DNA from: an uncultured Dongia sp.
GTDB taxonomy: Bacteria; Pseudomonadota; Alphaproteobacteria; Dongiales; Dongiaceae
DNA length: 64,000 nucleotides
Direction of reading: 5' to 3'
NCBI RefSeq assembly: GCF_936916975.1
Contig: NZ_CAKZGO010000004.1
Span: forward strand, 248,001 to 312,000
Shown here: positions 6,988 through 14,939 of the stretch, piece after piece
How positions within the stretch are numbered: position 1 is the stretch's first letter
How the letters are laid out: every line of letters begins with the position of its first letter
The notes under the pieces: generated by a model
What the model was told of the DNA's origin: nothing
The model's database searches: none
What the model saw: the letters and a program-made list of their open reading frames with translations, nothing else
Position numbers and translations under genes: made by a program

Positions 6988-7602
6988 ATGATGTCGCCTG
7001 AATTCCTGATCACCTGCCTCATCATCGTGGCCTCGCCCGGCACCGGCGTGCTCTACACGCTGGCGGCGGGGCTGGCACGCGGAAGGCGGGCCAGCATCAT
7101 CGCGGCGTTCGGTTGCACCATCGGCATCGTGCCGCATCTGGCGGCCGCCATCATGGGGCTGGCCGCCCTCCTCCACACCAGCGCGCTCGCCTTCGAGGTC
7201 TTCAAATATCTCGGCGTCGCCTATCTGCTCTATATGGCGGTGATGACCTGGCGCGAACGGGGTACTCTCAAGATCGAGGAAAAGGTCGGCGCCCGCTCTG
7301 CCTGGCAGATCACGGTGACGGCGGTCCTCATCAACATCCTCAACCCCAAGCTCTCGATCTTCTTCCTGGCGTTCCTGCCGCAATTCGTAGATGCCGCCGA
7401 CCCGCAGCCCTTGGCACGCATGCTGGAGTTGTCGGCCGTGTTCATGGCGATGACCTTCGCGGTCTTTGCAATCTATGGGATCTGTGCGGCCGCCATGCGT
7501 GACCATGTGATCTCACGACCGCGGATCCTCGCCTGGTTGCGGCGCAGCTTCGCCGCCGCTTTCGTGGCGCTGGGGGCGAAGCTGGCCTTGGCCGAACGTT
7601 AG
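6988..7602 (+). CDS. LysE/RhtB-family amino-acid exporter
   Basis: This 204-residue membrane protein has the LysE order: MMSPEFLITCLIIVASPGTGVLYTL (first segment with the conserved SPGT), GRRASIIAAFGCTIGI, FEVFKYLGVAYLLYMAV, then ILNPKLSIFFLAFLPQFV and the C-terminal WLRRSFAAAFVALGAKLAL. Members export amino acids or homoserine lactones; the substrate cannot be read here. It starts 12 bases after the patatin gene and is probably co-transcribed with it. Its stop overlaps by four bases the stop of the convergent small membrane protein. Confidence 0.9.
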   Translation: MMSPEFLITCLIIVASPGTGVLYTLAAGLARGRRASIIAAFGCTIGIVPHLAAAIMGLAALLHTSALAFEVFKYLGVAYLLYMAVMTWRERGTLKIEEKVGARSAWQITVTAVLINILNPKLSIFFLAFLPQFVDAADPQPLARMLELSAVFMAMTFAVFAIYGICAAAMRDHVISRPRILAWLRRSFAAAFVALGAKLALAER

Positions 7603-7805
7603 GGCGTCGTGGTCTCTTTGGTCGTCGTGGTCGTGGTGTTGCCGGTGGCGGGTGACGTGGTCGTCTGTTCGGTCGTGGTGCTGCTCGAGCCGCCGATATA
7701 GCCGCCCTTATAGGCAAAGAAGCCGATCACGACGGCGACGACGAGGCCGCCGACGACAAAATAAAGTCCGCTGTTATTGCTGCTGCCGCTTGATGTTTCA
7801 GCCAT
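7599..7805 (-). CDS. Small single-pass membrane protein with Thr-rich tail
   Basis: A 68-residue protein with a short Ser-rich N-terminus, one hydrophobic helix (FVVGGLVVAVVIGFFAY, residues 16-32), a GGYIGGSSS linker and a tail of almost pure Thr/Glu/Asn (TTTEQTTTSPATGN, then TTTTTTKETTTP). The ATG at 7805 has a GGAGA ribosome site. The low-complexity tail could be a periplasmic spacer. I do not recognise a function. Codon use is normal for the genome, which argues that it is real. Confidence 0.7.
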   Translation of the reverse strand: MAETSSGSSNNSGLYFVVGGLVVAVVIGFFAYKGGYIGGSSSTTTEQTTTSPATGNTTTTTTKETTTP

Positions 7806-8050
7806 GTGGGTCTCCTCGACCTCTGTCCGGCCAGGCGGCCGATACTGGCGCAGGGAATGCGCATCACCGCCACACTAGGCCCGCGCCCAGATAGCGCCAG
7901 GGTCGGAATATACCCAGGCACGTGCGGGTGCAGCGCATGGCCGCCTGCGTCATTCACCTATGCCTCGGGAACCCTTACCGCAAAACTCGGTTGTTGGGGT
8001 GAGCGTGCAGGCGCGGCCTGCCGCCATGACCTATTCCTTGAAGGTGAACC

Positions 8051-8218
8051 ATGAGCACTCTGTTGATCATTATCCTGCTGATCGTCCTGTTCGGCGGTGG
8101 CGGCGGCTATTACGCGCATCGCAGTTGGGGCGGCCGCGGTCTCGGCGGCGTGCTCGGCCTCGTGCTGCTCGTCATCATCGTGCTGTGGCTGGTCGGCGGC
8201 CTCGGGCGTCCAATCTAA
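8051..8218 (+). CDS. DUF3309-like small hydrophobic protein
   Basis: A 55-residue protein, too short for most gene finders, from ATG 8051 to TAA 8218. It reads MSTLLIIILLIVLFGGGG, then GYYAHRSWGGRGLGGVLG, LVLLVIIVLWLVGGLGRPI. The two membrane helices around a Gly-rich GYYAHR...GLGGVLG turn match the DUF3309 family, which is widespread and of unknown role in proteobacteria. The ribosome site is AAGGTGA, five bases before the ATG. It stands alone between two reverse-strand genes. Confidence 0.82.
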   Translation: MSTLLIIILLIVLFGGGGGYYAHRSWGGRGLGGVLGLVLLVIIVLWLVGGLGRPI

Positions 8219-8227
8219 CGGGCCAGT

Positions 8228-9988
8228 TTAACGGGCAGCCTTCCGCCGCTTCGAGGGCGCCTTCTTGCCCGCAGGCTTGCGCTCGACACGTGGGGCGCCC
8301 CATGTGTCGAGGCTGCCCTGATCCTTCCAGGCACCACTCCAGCCCTCGGAGGCGGTGAGTGTCAGCAATTGCCGGTCGGTGGTGAGGGCGATCGCCATGG
8401 CGCGACTGCCGTGCCCCGCGACATCGACATGGCGGAATCGCGTCTCGCGCCCACTGCGACCATATCCCGGGCGGCCGAGTGGCGACCAGGCGGGCGGGCG
8501 GGCAGCACCGGGACGCCAGCGCGCCGTCTGCGCCAAGCCATCCGGTGTCACGCCGAAAATCTCCACGCCACTTCGGCCGGCCAGCACGGTGACGGCGCCG
8601 GCGAAATTGCCGCCGAGATCAACCCATTTCCCCAGCCCTGGTCCGGCCAAGGCCGTTGCCCGCAACGCGTTGCCTTCGTCGCGCGCAAACAGCAGCGGCG
8701 TCCCGTCGGCGGCGTCGGCGATGGTGAGGCCCGGTTTGAACCCCGCCCCCATATCGCGCCAGCGCAGGCCGGTACTGCGCCCGCCGGCCGCATAGCTCGC
8801 CCAACGCAGCACGCCGCTTTGCAGGGTCACGAGATGGATGCGGTCCTCGGCATCCCGCGCGATCGTGGCGCTCATGTCGCAGGCGCAGTCTACATCGCGT
8901 ACCGCACTGTGCGCCACATCACGCGCTCCTGGCCCCTCATCGATCCGCGCCCAGGCCTGCCCTGGCAGGCGCCGGAACAACGCACCTTCCGGCCCCAGGG
9001 CGAAGCCATGGGTCTTCGCATCCTTGCCACCGATTCCGGCTTTCTTGCCGACACCGCTGAGCGTGACCATGGCCTTGATCCCATCGAGCTTGGTGATGAG
9101 ATCCGGCGGAATGACCGGCGCTTCCTGCGGCGGCGTCAACGTGATCTCGACCCAGCCGTCGACCCAGTAGTGAATGCCACGCGGCCCGCTATCGAGCCGG
9201 AAATTGAAGCGGTATTCACCCGGGTCCTGCGGCATGTTGAGGGTCTGCAGCGCCTCGGCGACATTCTTGTCGTCGTTTTCGAAAGCGACCGTCGTTTCGG
9301 GCAATATCGTCGGCAATTCGGGACCGCCGGTGAATGAACCGAGGATATCCGAATCATGCTCGACGCCGTGCACAAACACACTGACCTGGTCCTGAATGGC
9401 ACCGGATTCCAGCGTGGCACCTCGCCCCAGTGGAAAGTCGCGCGTCTCGCCGCTGTCGATATCGTCTTTGAACTGGCGCACGCCGATGAGGTCCTTGTCG
9501 TTGTAGAAGCCGAAATCGAACACGAACTCCCCCTCGCCCTTCAGCCCCGGATCGCCGTCATTGAACATGAAGATGGTGCGGATCGTGAAGCGCCCCACGC
9601 GCGCCGACGTCATGAAGGTGCCGGTGACGATTGCCGCCGGAAACGTGCCGTCGCCGGCGGTGATGCGATAGTGAAAGCGTCTGTTGCTGGCCAAGCCGGT
9701 CATCACCGCCTGATGCTTGTCGGTCAAATTGCCGAGCCAGGCGCTGATGAAGTCGAAGCCCGTGGCGACGACATTCGCCGGCACCATGTCCTGCACGGGA
9801 TTGCCGCTCACCGATTGAAATATCTCGACCACCGGCACGGTCGGCTGGTTGGTCCGGAAGGTGTAGATCGCGGAGGTCGGTTGCGGCTTGATGGCCAGCT
9901 TACGGATGCGCTGCATGGGGCGCGTGAAATCCCATTCGAGAACTTTGGCGTCGACAATGCCTTTCGGATCTAACGCTGTAAGGCCCAT
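8228..9988 (-). CDS. Unrecognised 586-residue protein, beta-rich with a possible propeller
   Basis: No signal peptide or membrane segment is seen. The N-terminal half (1-280) alternates short strands and has phrases such as RRFHYRITAGDGTFPAAIVTG and GEYRFNFRLDSGPRGIHYWV, suggesting immunoglobulin/fibronectin-like modules. Residues 320-560 carry repeated short units with W and D/N/G turns (GALFRRLPGQAWARIDEG, GVLRWASYAAGG, GLGKWVDLGGNFAGAVTVL, GWSGAWKDQGSLDTW), as in PLL-like or other bladed propellers that bind sugars. The C-terminus is very basic (KKAPSKRRKAAR). The start at 9988 is the first ATG. It has no same-strand partner close by, and the function is unknown. Confidence 0.75.
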   Translation of the reverse strand: MGLTALDPKGIVDAKVLEWDFTRPMQRIRKLAIKPQPTSAIYTFRTNQPTVPVVEIFQSVSGNPVQDMVPANVVATGFDFISAWLGNLTDKHQAVMTGLASNRRFHYRITAGDGTFPAAIVTGTFMTSARVGRFTIRTIFMFNDGDPGLKGEGEFVFDFGFYNDKDLIGVRQFKDDIDSGETRDFPLGRGATLESGAIQDQVSVFVHGVEHDSDILGSFTGGPELPTILPETTVAFENDDKNVAEALQTLNMPQDPGEYRFNFRLDSGPRGIHYWVDGWVEITLTPPQEAPVIPPDLITKLDGIKAMVTLSGVGKKAGIGGKDAKTHGFALGPEGALFRRLPGQAWARIDEGPGARDVAHSAVRDVDCACDMSATIARDAEDRIHLVTLQSGVLRWASYAAGGRSTGLRWRDMGAGFKPGLTIADAADGTPLLFARDEGNALRATALAGPGLGKWVDLGGNFAGAVTVLAGRSGVEIFGVTPDGLAQTARWRPGAARPPAWSPLGRPGYGRSGRETRFRHVDVAGHGSRAMAIALTTDRQLLTLTASEGWSGAWKDQGSLDTWGAPRVERKPAGKKAPSKRRKAAR

Positions 9989-10221
9989 ATGATCGCGCTC
10001 CCCAAATCGTGTGACGTTTCAGAGCAGGCAGGATTCACAAGCAGAATTTCGACCGCCGGAATGTTGCAGTGCTGAGGTGGTCCCGCAAGACGGGAATGCG
10101 TCGGAACGACAGTTCGATATCTACTATGCGGGGCGCCGTCAGGAAATGCTGCGCGCGCAGTAACTGCTTCAAGTGGAGTCAGCGTCGTGGATGTGAGGCC
10201 GGGTTCGTCAGGCTAGTGTGG

Positions 10222-10857
10222 TCAGGCCGAGTTGGGATAGGCAATTTCCGGCGGATAGGTGGCGGCAAAAGCGGGCAGCGCCTCGAGCCGCTCCGAGAGC
10301 TTGTGGAGCCTCGGATAGGGGCCGAGCAGATCGGGGTCCGTCATCTCGACATAGCGCAGCATGCAGACCGTGGTGATCGCGGCCTGGTCCGGCGTTGCTG
10401 AATCAGCGGTCACATGCACGGACCAGTCCAACGCCGCCAGGGCCGAGAGCGCCCCAGACAACTGCAGGCGGCAGCGCACCACCCAATCCGGCCAGAGATA
10501 TTTGGGCGGCCGGATGAGCCGCTCATAACCGGACGCCCCCGCCTTGTCGATGGCGCCCGTCGCCAGCGCCAGGGTCTGCAAGCAGCGCCGCCGCGCGAGG
10601 CCCGACGCCGGGACCAGTGCGCGCTCCGGCCCCACCATGTCATCCAGGTAATCGAGAATGGCGCCAGAATCGATCAGCACCGTGCCGTCATCCAGCACCA
10701 GCGACGGAATCCGCCCGACCGGATTGGTATTCTTCCGCATATCGTCAAAGTCGCCAAACACCGAGCGCGTGTCATGGCGGTAGTCGAAGCCGAGCAACCG
10801 CAGCGAAACACCGACGCGGCGGACATAGGGTGAATCATATTGGCCGACGAGGATCAT
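10222..10857 (-). CDS. Glutathione S-transferase family protein
   Basis: A 211-residue protein with the thioredoxin-like N-terminal domain MILVGQYDSPYVRRVGV (residues 1-17), the cis-proline loop GRIPSLVLDDG and IDSGAILDYLDDMVG, which binds glutathione in the family. The helical C-terminal domain fills residues 85-205. I used the third of three clustered ATGs (10857) because family members usually begin at MILVGQYDSP; the alternatives at 10863 and 10869 add only two or four residues. Family members conjugate or reduce electrophiles; the substrate is unknown. It faces away from the acquired nuclease gene. Confidence 0.92.
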   Translation of the reverse strand: MILVGQYDSPYVRRVGVSLRLLGFDYRHDTRSVFGDFDDMRKNTNPVGRIPSLVLDDGTVLIDSGAILDYLDDMVGPERALVPASGLARRRCLQTLALATGAIDKAGASGYERLIRPPKYLWPDWVVRCRLQLSGALSALAALDWSVHVTADSATPDQAAITTVCMLRYVEMTDPDLLGPYPRLHKLSERLEALPAFAATYPPEIAYPNSA

Positions 10858-11010
10858 GGGCATCCACATTGATCATTTGAGATAGGAGACGACTGTTCTT
10901 AATTCGGTTTGGCGCCACAAACGAAATGCCCAACACGACATTGCGTAATACACTTTTCACTATTATATTCTGAATATCCTTCTCGTAAATGCCCTTCGAA
11001 AGGGATCTGC

Positions 11011-13095
11011 GTGACTACGGGTATCGACTGCGAATCAGAACCACGTAACATCGACAATATCTTCTCCGACCTTCGCGTGCTTGCACAGACCAAGGGAGCT
11101 CTGCATGGCGTTTCTTCAATTATATTTCGGGACTGGGTCCTCACCATAGACACCCAAGAACGAAGGATCGTTGACGATCCAACGCGACGATGGTCGCAAA
11201 CTAAATTGAACAAAAATGAGTTGATGCTTCTACTAGGGCTGATTGTTCAATCCAGTTCGGAAGAGATTTTCTCAGTTATACCTGAGGGGGATGACTTCGT
11301 CAGGGCCGCAGATCGCCTGCTGCAAGAGTTTCACGAGCGCTTGGCAGCTGACTTTACGAGGCAGCCTCTCATCCCACACGAGGCCTTAGAAAGTGGGGAT
11401 AGCTTTGGTGCTTTTGCCCGGGAGGCCATCTACTATGGGGCCGAAAGCTTTTACCTGCACCAGCTTGAGAACTTTGCCCGATACCGATATCGCCATGATG
11501 GCGATTGGCTTTTACAGAATGTGGGAATTTCAATTCTGCCAATGCTGCAAATTGCACGGTTTATTGTGGACCGAACTAACAATCAGATATCGGCCGCACG
11601 CCATTCAGAAAAAGCAGGTCAATTCAATTTAGGGCAGCTAACCAACAGCTTGTTAGTTTCAAAGCGTGAACTAACTCGAAAATTTGGGGAAAAAGCAAAC
11701 GCCTTCATAAAGCAGTTTTCTTCTCCGATTCTGAATAGTAATTCAGACTTCACCCATGCATTTGCGATCAACCAAGTAAGCCTAAAGCCGCTAATCGATC
11801 TCGGAGATTATTTATATGTCTCCGGGCAATTCCGACTGTTTGAATCGATCTATGAAAGTCCATTCTACTGGATGATGGCCGATGAGAAATATTGCAATAC
11901 AGAAGCAGAGCATCGCGGACAGTTCCTAGAGACAACTACCGCACATCTACTCCGCTCTGTCTTTGGTACTGATAATGTCTTTCAGAATGTGATAGTAAAA
12001 TCGAGCAAAAAAAAGACCGGCGGCGAAGCAGATGTGCTCGTCGTCTATGGTGAATTCGTTATTGTCGTTCAGGCAAAATCGAAGCGCGTAACTTTGAAAG
12101 CGCGCGCGGGCGATATTGAAGCATTAAAAGCCGATTTCGAGAATGCTATTCAAACCCCATATCGTCAGGCGCAGCAGTTCTCAGAATTACTTCTGTCGGG
12201 CGCGACCTGCACAACGGCGGACGGAAGAGTTCTAACATTGCCGCGAATAATCAGGGCATTTCCCGCTGTTGTTCTAAGTGATAGCTTCCCGTCCACAACA
12301 ATTCTCTCATCGCACATGCTTACGCGAGATAATCTAGCTGCACCTGTAATTTGGGATATTGGCATTTTAGATTGCGTCACAAAAATTCTGTCATCTCCAA
12401 TCGACCTAATATTTTATCTCAAGTGTCGCTCAGAGGCTTTTGAGGATATACTTTCCGACAGTGAATATAATCTTTTGGGCTATCATTTGAAGCACAAACT
12501 GGCCCGAGGAGCAGAGGCCGATTTCATGATGATTGGTCAGGACTTCGCTGAGGAGGTTGACGACTTTATGTTTTCTCTTGATATGAAGTTGAAAGCTACG
12601 CCTCCTATTGGAATCCTTCAGCGCATTCAGATTCCAGTCGTTTCTTTACTTTTGGATAGCCTTAGAAAGGCACCTCCATCGTTGGCGGCGGTTGCTATCG
12701 ACCTCTACGATTTTTCTAGCAGCGCCCTTGAAAATATGTCGTTGCAAATCCTGAATCTGCGCGAAGAAGTCGTGCAAGGTAAGAAGTTCAAATCTTTCTC
12801 TCTGCCGACTCAAAATGGAGGATTTACCTATCTCGTTTGTCAGGGGATCGACGAAAAGGTTATCGCAGCAGGGCATGCGCTGGGCACAAAGTATAAATAT
12901 GAATCACGCCGAGATCGTTGGTATGTAATTATCGACGATATTGAAACGCAACTTCCTATTGATCGATTGCTTCCCATATTGGGGAAATGGGAAGAGAATG
13001 AAGAAATGGGAGAGCACTCAAGGAGAGTTGGGGAAATGTTTGGTTCAAAGCGCCGAGAGATTGGGCCTCCTGAGTTTCCCAATGAACAGAAATAA
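11011..13095 (+). CDS. AT-rich gene for a PD-(D/E)XK / NERD-like nuclease-domain protein
   Basis: A 694-residue protein from a GTG at 11011, preceded by an AAGGGA ribosome site. An upstream TTG at 10909 is possible but has a cysteine-rich, unlike-protein N-terminus. Around residues 305-370 the motif set E (FLETTTAHLL), then GGEADVLVVYGEFVIVVQAKSK, matches the acid-D-QxK core of Mrr/NERD-type nucleases. The flanking 300-residue N- and C-terminal parts are unassigned. The base composition is about 40-48% GC, against 60-65% on both sides, and codon use differs, so it is recently acquired. It stands alone between two reverse-strand genes. A DNA-cleaving defence or quality-control role is inferred; no partner gene is adjacent. 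Confidence 0.78.
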   Translation: MTTGIDCESEPRNIDNIFSDLRVLAQTKGALHGVSSIIFRDWVLTIDTQERRIVDDPTRRWSQTKLNKNELMLLLGLIVQSSSEEIFSVIPEGDDFVRAADRLLQEFHERLAADFTRQPLIPHEALESGDSFGAFAREAIYYGAESFYLHQLENFARYRYRHDGDWLLQNVGISILPMLQIARFIVDRTNNQISAARHSEKAGQFNLGQLTNSLLVSKRELTRKFGEKANAFIKQFSSPILNSNSDFTHAFAINQVSLKPLIDLGDYLYVSGQFRLFESIYESPFYWMMADEKYCNTEAEHRGQFLETTTAHLLRSVFGTDNVFQNVIVKSSKKKTGGEADVLVVYGEFVIVVQAKSKRVTLKARAGDIEALKADFENAIQTPYRQAQQFSELLLSGATCTTADGRVLTLPRIIRAFPAVVLSDSFPSTTILSSHMLTRDNLAAPVIWDIGILDCVTKILSSPIDLIFYLKCRSEAFEDILSDSEYNLLGYHLKHKLARGAEADFMMIGQDFAEEVDDFMFSLDMKLKATPPIGILQRIQIPVVSLLLDSLRKAPPSLAAVAIDLYDFSSSALENMSLQILNLREEVVQGKKFKSFSLPTQNGGFTYLVCQGIDEKVIAAGHALGTKYKYESRRDRWYVIIDDIETQLPIDRLLPILGKWEENEEMGEHSRRVGEMFGSKRREIGPPEFPNEQK

Positions 13096-13116
13096 TACGC
13101 TACGCGCCGCTGCCTC

Positions 13117-13386
13117 TTATTTCTTAACCAACGGCACCCAGGTGAAGTGCAGCGCCAGCATCGCGACCGCACCGATGCCGACTGTGGCATAGCCAAGGAC
13201 CGGGTTGGACGTGTTCTGCGCGAACAGCACGCCGATCAGGAAGGGAACCACGGCCGCGAAGCTTTTCACCCAGGGGACGCCGATCTTGCCGCCGCAGTTC
13301 TGGCACGTCGCGGGGACGGCGGGGCCGAGCATGGCGCGGCGGGTCCAGGAGATGCCGGGCTGGTTGCAATGCGGGCAGGTGTACAT
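13117..13386 (-). CDS. Zinc-ribbon membrane protein
   Basis: An 89-residue protein beginning MYTCPHCNQPGISWTRR. Four cysteines in two CxxC pairs (CPHC at 4-7, CQNC at 28-31) form a rubredoxin-like ribbon, and two hydrophobic helices follow (FAAVVPFLIGVLFA and ATVGIGAVAMLALHF). A GGGGAGA site precedes the ATG at 13386. Similar small ribbon-plus-two-helix proteins are common and uncharacterised. It lies beside the AT-rich nuclease gene but has host-like composition. Confidence 0.75.
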   Translation of the reverse strand: MYTCPHCNQPGISWTRRAMLGPAVPATCQNCGGKIGVPWVKSFAAVVPFLIGVLFAQNTSNPVLGYATVGIGAVAMLALHFTWVPLVKK

Positions 13387-13495
13387 CGGGTGGTCTCCCC
13401 CTCTTGGGTGTTGGTGGCTGCGGTGCGTCGTGGTGGAGCAACACATGGCGCGGTGGTTTGTGCCTTGGATTGTTGGACCGCACCATGCTGATGGA

Positions 13496-13532
13496 AACTC
13501 GTGGGTGGTCGGCCTTCGCCGACCATGACGAG
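13496..13532. repeat. Palindromic repeat, copy A (GGTCGGC stem)
   Basis: The sequence AACTCGTGGGTGGTC followed by the hairpin GGTCGGC-CTTC-GCCGACC and ATGACGAG. The same core recurs at 15915-15951, 15971-16009, 48875-48914 and 49275-49314. A degenerate second hairpin (GTCGACCTTCGCCGAC) follows at 13540-13556. It fills part of the 250-base gap between the zinc-ribbon gene and the cupin gene. Confidence 0.85.
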
Positions 13533-13634
13533 GGAGAGTGGTCGACCTTCGCCGACCGGCGACCATGGCGATTGAGGACCGCCCATGACGATTGGGCGAG
13601 AGGGTCAGGCAGGACCCATCCCCGCATTGCGCCG

Positions 13635-13964
13635 TCAATCGACGATGAAGAGCTTGGCGCCGGTTTGGGTGGAGGAGCGATGTGGCTCGGCATTGTCGGC
13701 GACCTGATAGCTCATGCCGGGCTTTAGCGTGAAGACGCGGCCGTCTTCCAGCTCGGTCCGCAATTCTCCCTCGAGGCAAAAGAGGATGTGACCTTTGATG
13801 CACCAATGATCGGCGAGGTAGCCCGGCGAATATTCGACCAGGCGCACGCGCATGTCGCCGAAATTTCGGGTACGCCAGAGGGCGATGCCGCTATCCCCCT
13901 TATGCTCGGTAGGCGCCACGGTCGACCAATCCGTCGTGCCGAACGGGATGGCGCTCATCTTCAT
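13635..13964 (-). CDS. DHCW-motif cupin-fold protein
   Basis: A 109-residue single cupin. The family motif is visible as ADHWCIKGHILFCLEGEL (about residues 51-68), followed by the second cupin motif around MSYQVADNAEPHRSS. It begins MKMSAIPFGTTDWS at ATG 13964, which has a GGGGAGG ribosome site; a longer frame from 13994 adds ten unconvincing residues. The family is named for its motif and has no proven reaction; the conserved His and Cys could bind metal. It lies 31 bases downstream of the SDR gene on the same strand, so the two are probably co-transcribed. Confidence 0.88.
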   Translation of the reverse strand: MKMSAIPFGTTDWSTVAPTEHKGDSGIALWRTRNFGDMRVRLVEYSPGYLADHWCIKGHILFCLEGELRTELEDGRVFTLKPGMSYQVADNAEPHRSSTQTGAKLFIVD

Positions 13965-13995
13965 CTCAACCTCCCCTGGCTGCCTTGGGCGCAAT

Positions 13996-14736
13996 TCACA
14001 GCAGATGCTGCCCGCCGGTAAGGAACACTTCCGTCCCCGTCACATAGGCAAAATCCGGCCCGCAGAGTTGGAAGATGACGCCGGCCACTTCGGCTGGCGT
14101 GCCCATGCGGCCCATCGGGATACGCGGGATGAGGGCTTCGTATTCGGGGCCGATCATGGCGGTTTCGATCTCGCCGGGGGCGACGGCATTCACGCGCACG
14201 CCCAAGGGTGCGAACTCACCGGCCATTTCGCGCGTCAGGGCCGAGAGGGCGGATTTCGAGGTCGAATAGGCAGCACCGGCGAAGGGGTGGATCGAATGGC
14301 CGGCGATCGAGGTGATGTTGACGATGGCGCCCTTGGCCCTCGCGAGAGGGGTCGCGAAGCCCTTGGCGAGCTGCAGCGGGGCAAACAGATTGAGCTCATA
14401 GACCTCGCGCCAGGCGGCGACGTCGCCGTTGAGCGTGCCCAACCGTTCCTTGAACGAGGTCTTGGGGCTAATCGCGGCGTTGTTGATGAGCGCGTGGACG
14501 GGGGCACCGCCCAGCACGTCGAGCGCCTCGCTCACGAACTTGCCGGCGTCACCCGGTTCGGCGAGGTCGACGGTGATGTGATGCGCCCAGTTGGGGTCGC
14601 GCTTGCACTCATCCGGGATCGCGTCGCGCGAGCAGGTGATGATGCGCCAGCCTTCGGATGAGAAGCGCTGCACCGTCGCATGGCCGATGCCGCGGCTGGC
14701 GCCGGTCAGGATCACGGTCTTTCTGGTTTCGGTCAT
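13996..14736 (-). CDS. Short-chain dehydrogenase/reductase
   Basis: A 246-residue classical SDR: cofactor loop TGASRGIG (residues 11-18), NNAA motif (ALINNAAISP, about 84-93), catalytic Ser in NITSIAGHS and YxxxK in YSTSKSALSAL (about 158-168). The C-terminus IPMGRMGTPAEVAGVIFQL and VTGTEVFLTGGQHLL is typical. The arginine (CSRD) after strand 2 suggests NADP preference, by family rule. The substrate is not readable. It sits before the DHCW cupin in the same direction. Confidence 0.92.
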   Translation of the reverse strand: MTETRKTVILTGASRGIGHATVQRFSSEGWRIITCSRDAIPDECKRDPNWAHHITVDLAEPGDAGKFVSEALDVLGGAPVHALINNAAISPKTSFKERLGTLNGDVAAWREVYELNLFAPLQLAKGFATPLARAKGAIVNITSIAGHSIHPFAGAAYSTSKSALSALTREMAGEFAPLGVRVNAVAPGEIETAMIGPEYEALIPRIPMGRMGTPAEVAGVIFQLCGPDFAYVTGTEVFLTGGQHLL

Positions 14737-14764
14737 TTGGCCTTCGTCCTCAATCGTCTTTTCA

Positions 14765-14921
14765 TCAGTCGCTCCCCCTCACCTAACCCTCCCCCACGTT
14801 GGGGGGAGGGGACTCTAGCCAGTTTGAACGCGACCCATGCGACAACTCGGTGAGCTCCCTCCCCCGCCCGCCGACGAATGTCGGCCTTCGCCGACAGTGG
14901 GGGAGGGTCGGGGAGAGGGGG
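14765..14921. repeat. Long intergenic inverted repeat with internal CTTC hairpin
   Basis: Outer arms CTCCCCCTCACCTAACCC/TCCCCCAC and GTGGGGGAGGGTC/GGGGAGAGGGGG are complementary. Near the right arm lies the perfect hairpin TGTCGGC-CTTC-GCCGACA (14879-14896), which shares its core with the GGTCGGC repeat family. It fills the gap between the CDF gene and the SDR gene, both on the reverse strand, so it is also transcribed from the reverse strand. Confidence 0.7.
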
Positions 14922-14939
14922 TGTTAGCAACAAATCCGC

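Noticed and set aside
5797-7506. Long reverse-strand frame (569 codons) opposite the patatin and LysE genes
   Set aside because: It is the mirror of two well-supported genes in high-GC DNA. Its product is His/Arg/Gly-rich with no domain or ribosome site.
10909-11010. TTG start for the AT-rich nuclease gene
   Set aside because: The added 34 residues are Cys-rich without a ribosome site. GTG 11011 has AAGGGA in place.
13205-13528. Forward-strand frame ending in NSWVVGLRRP
   Set aside because: It is the mirror of the zinc-ribbon gene that runs into repeat A. The similarity of its end to the GIY-YIG protein comes only from the shared repeat.
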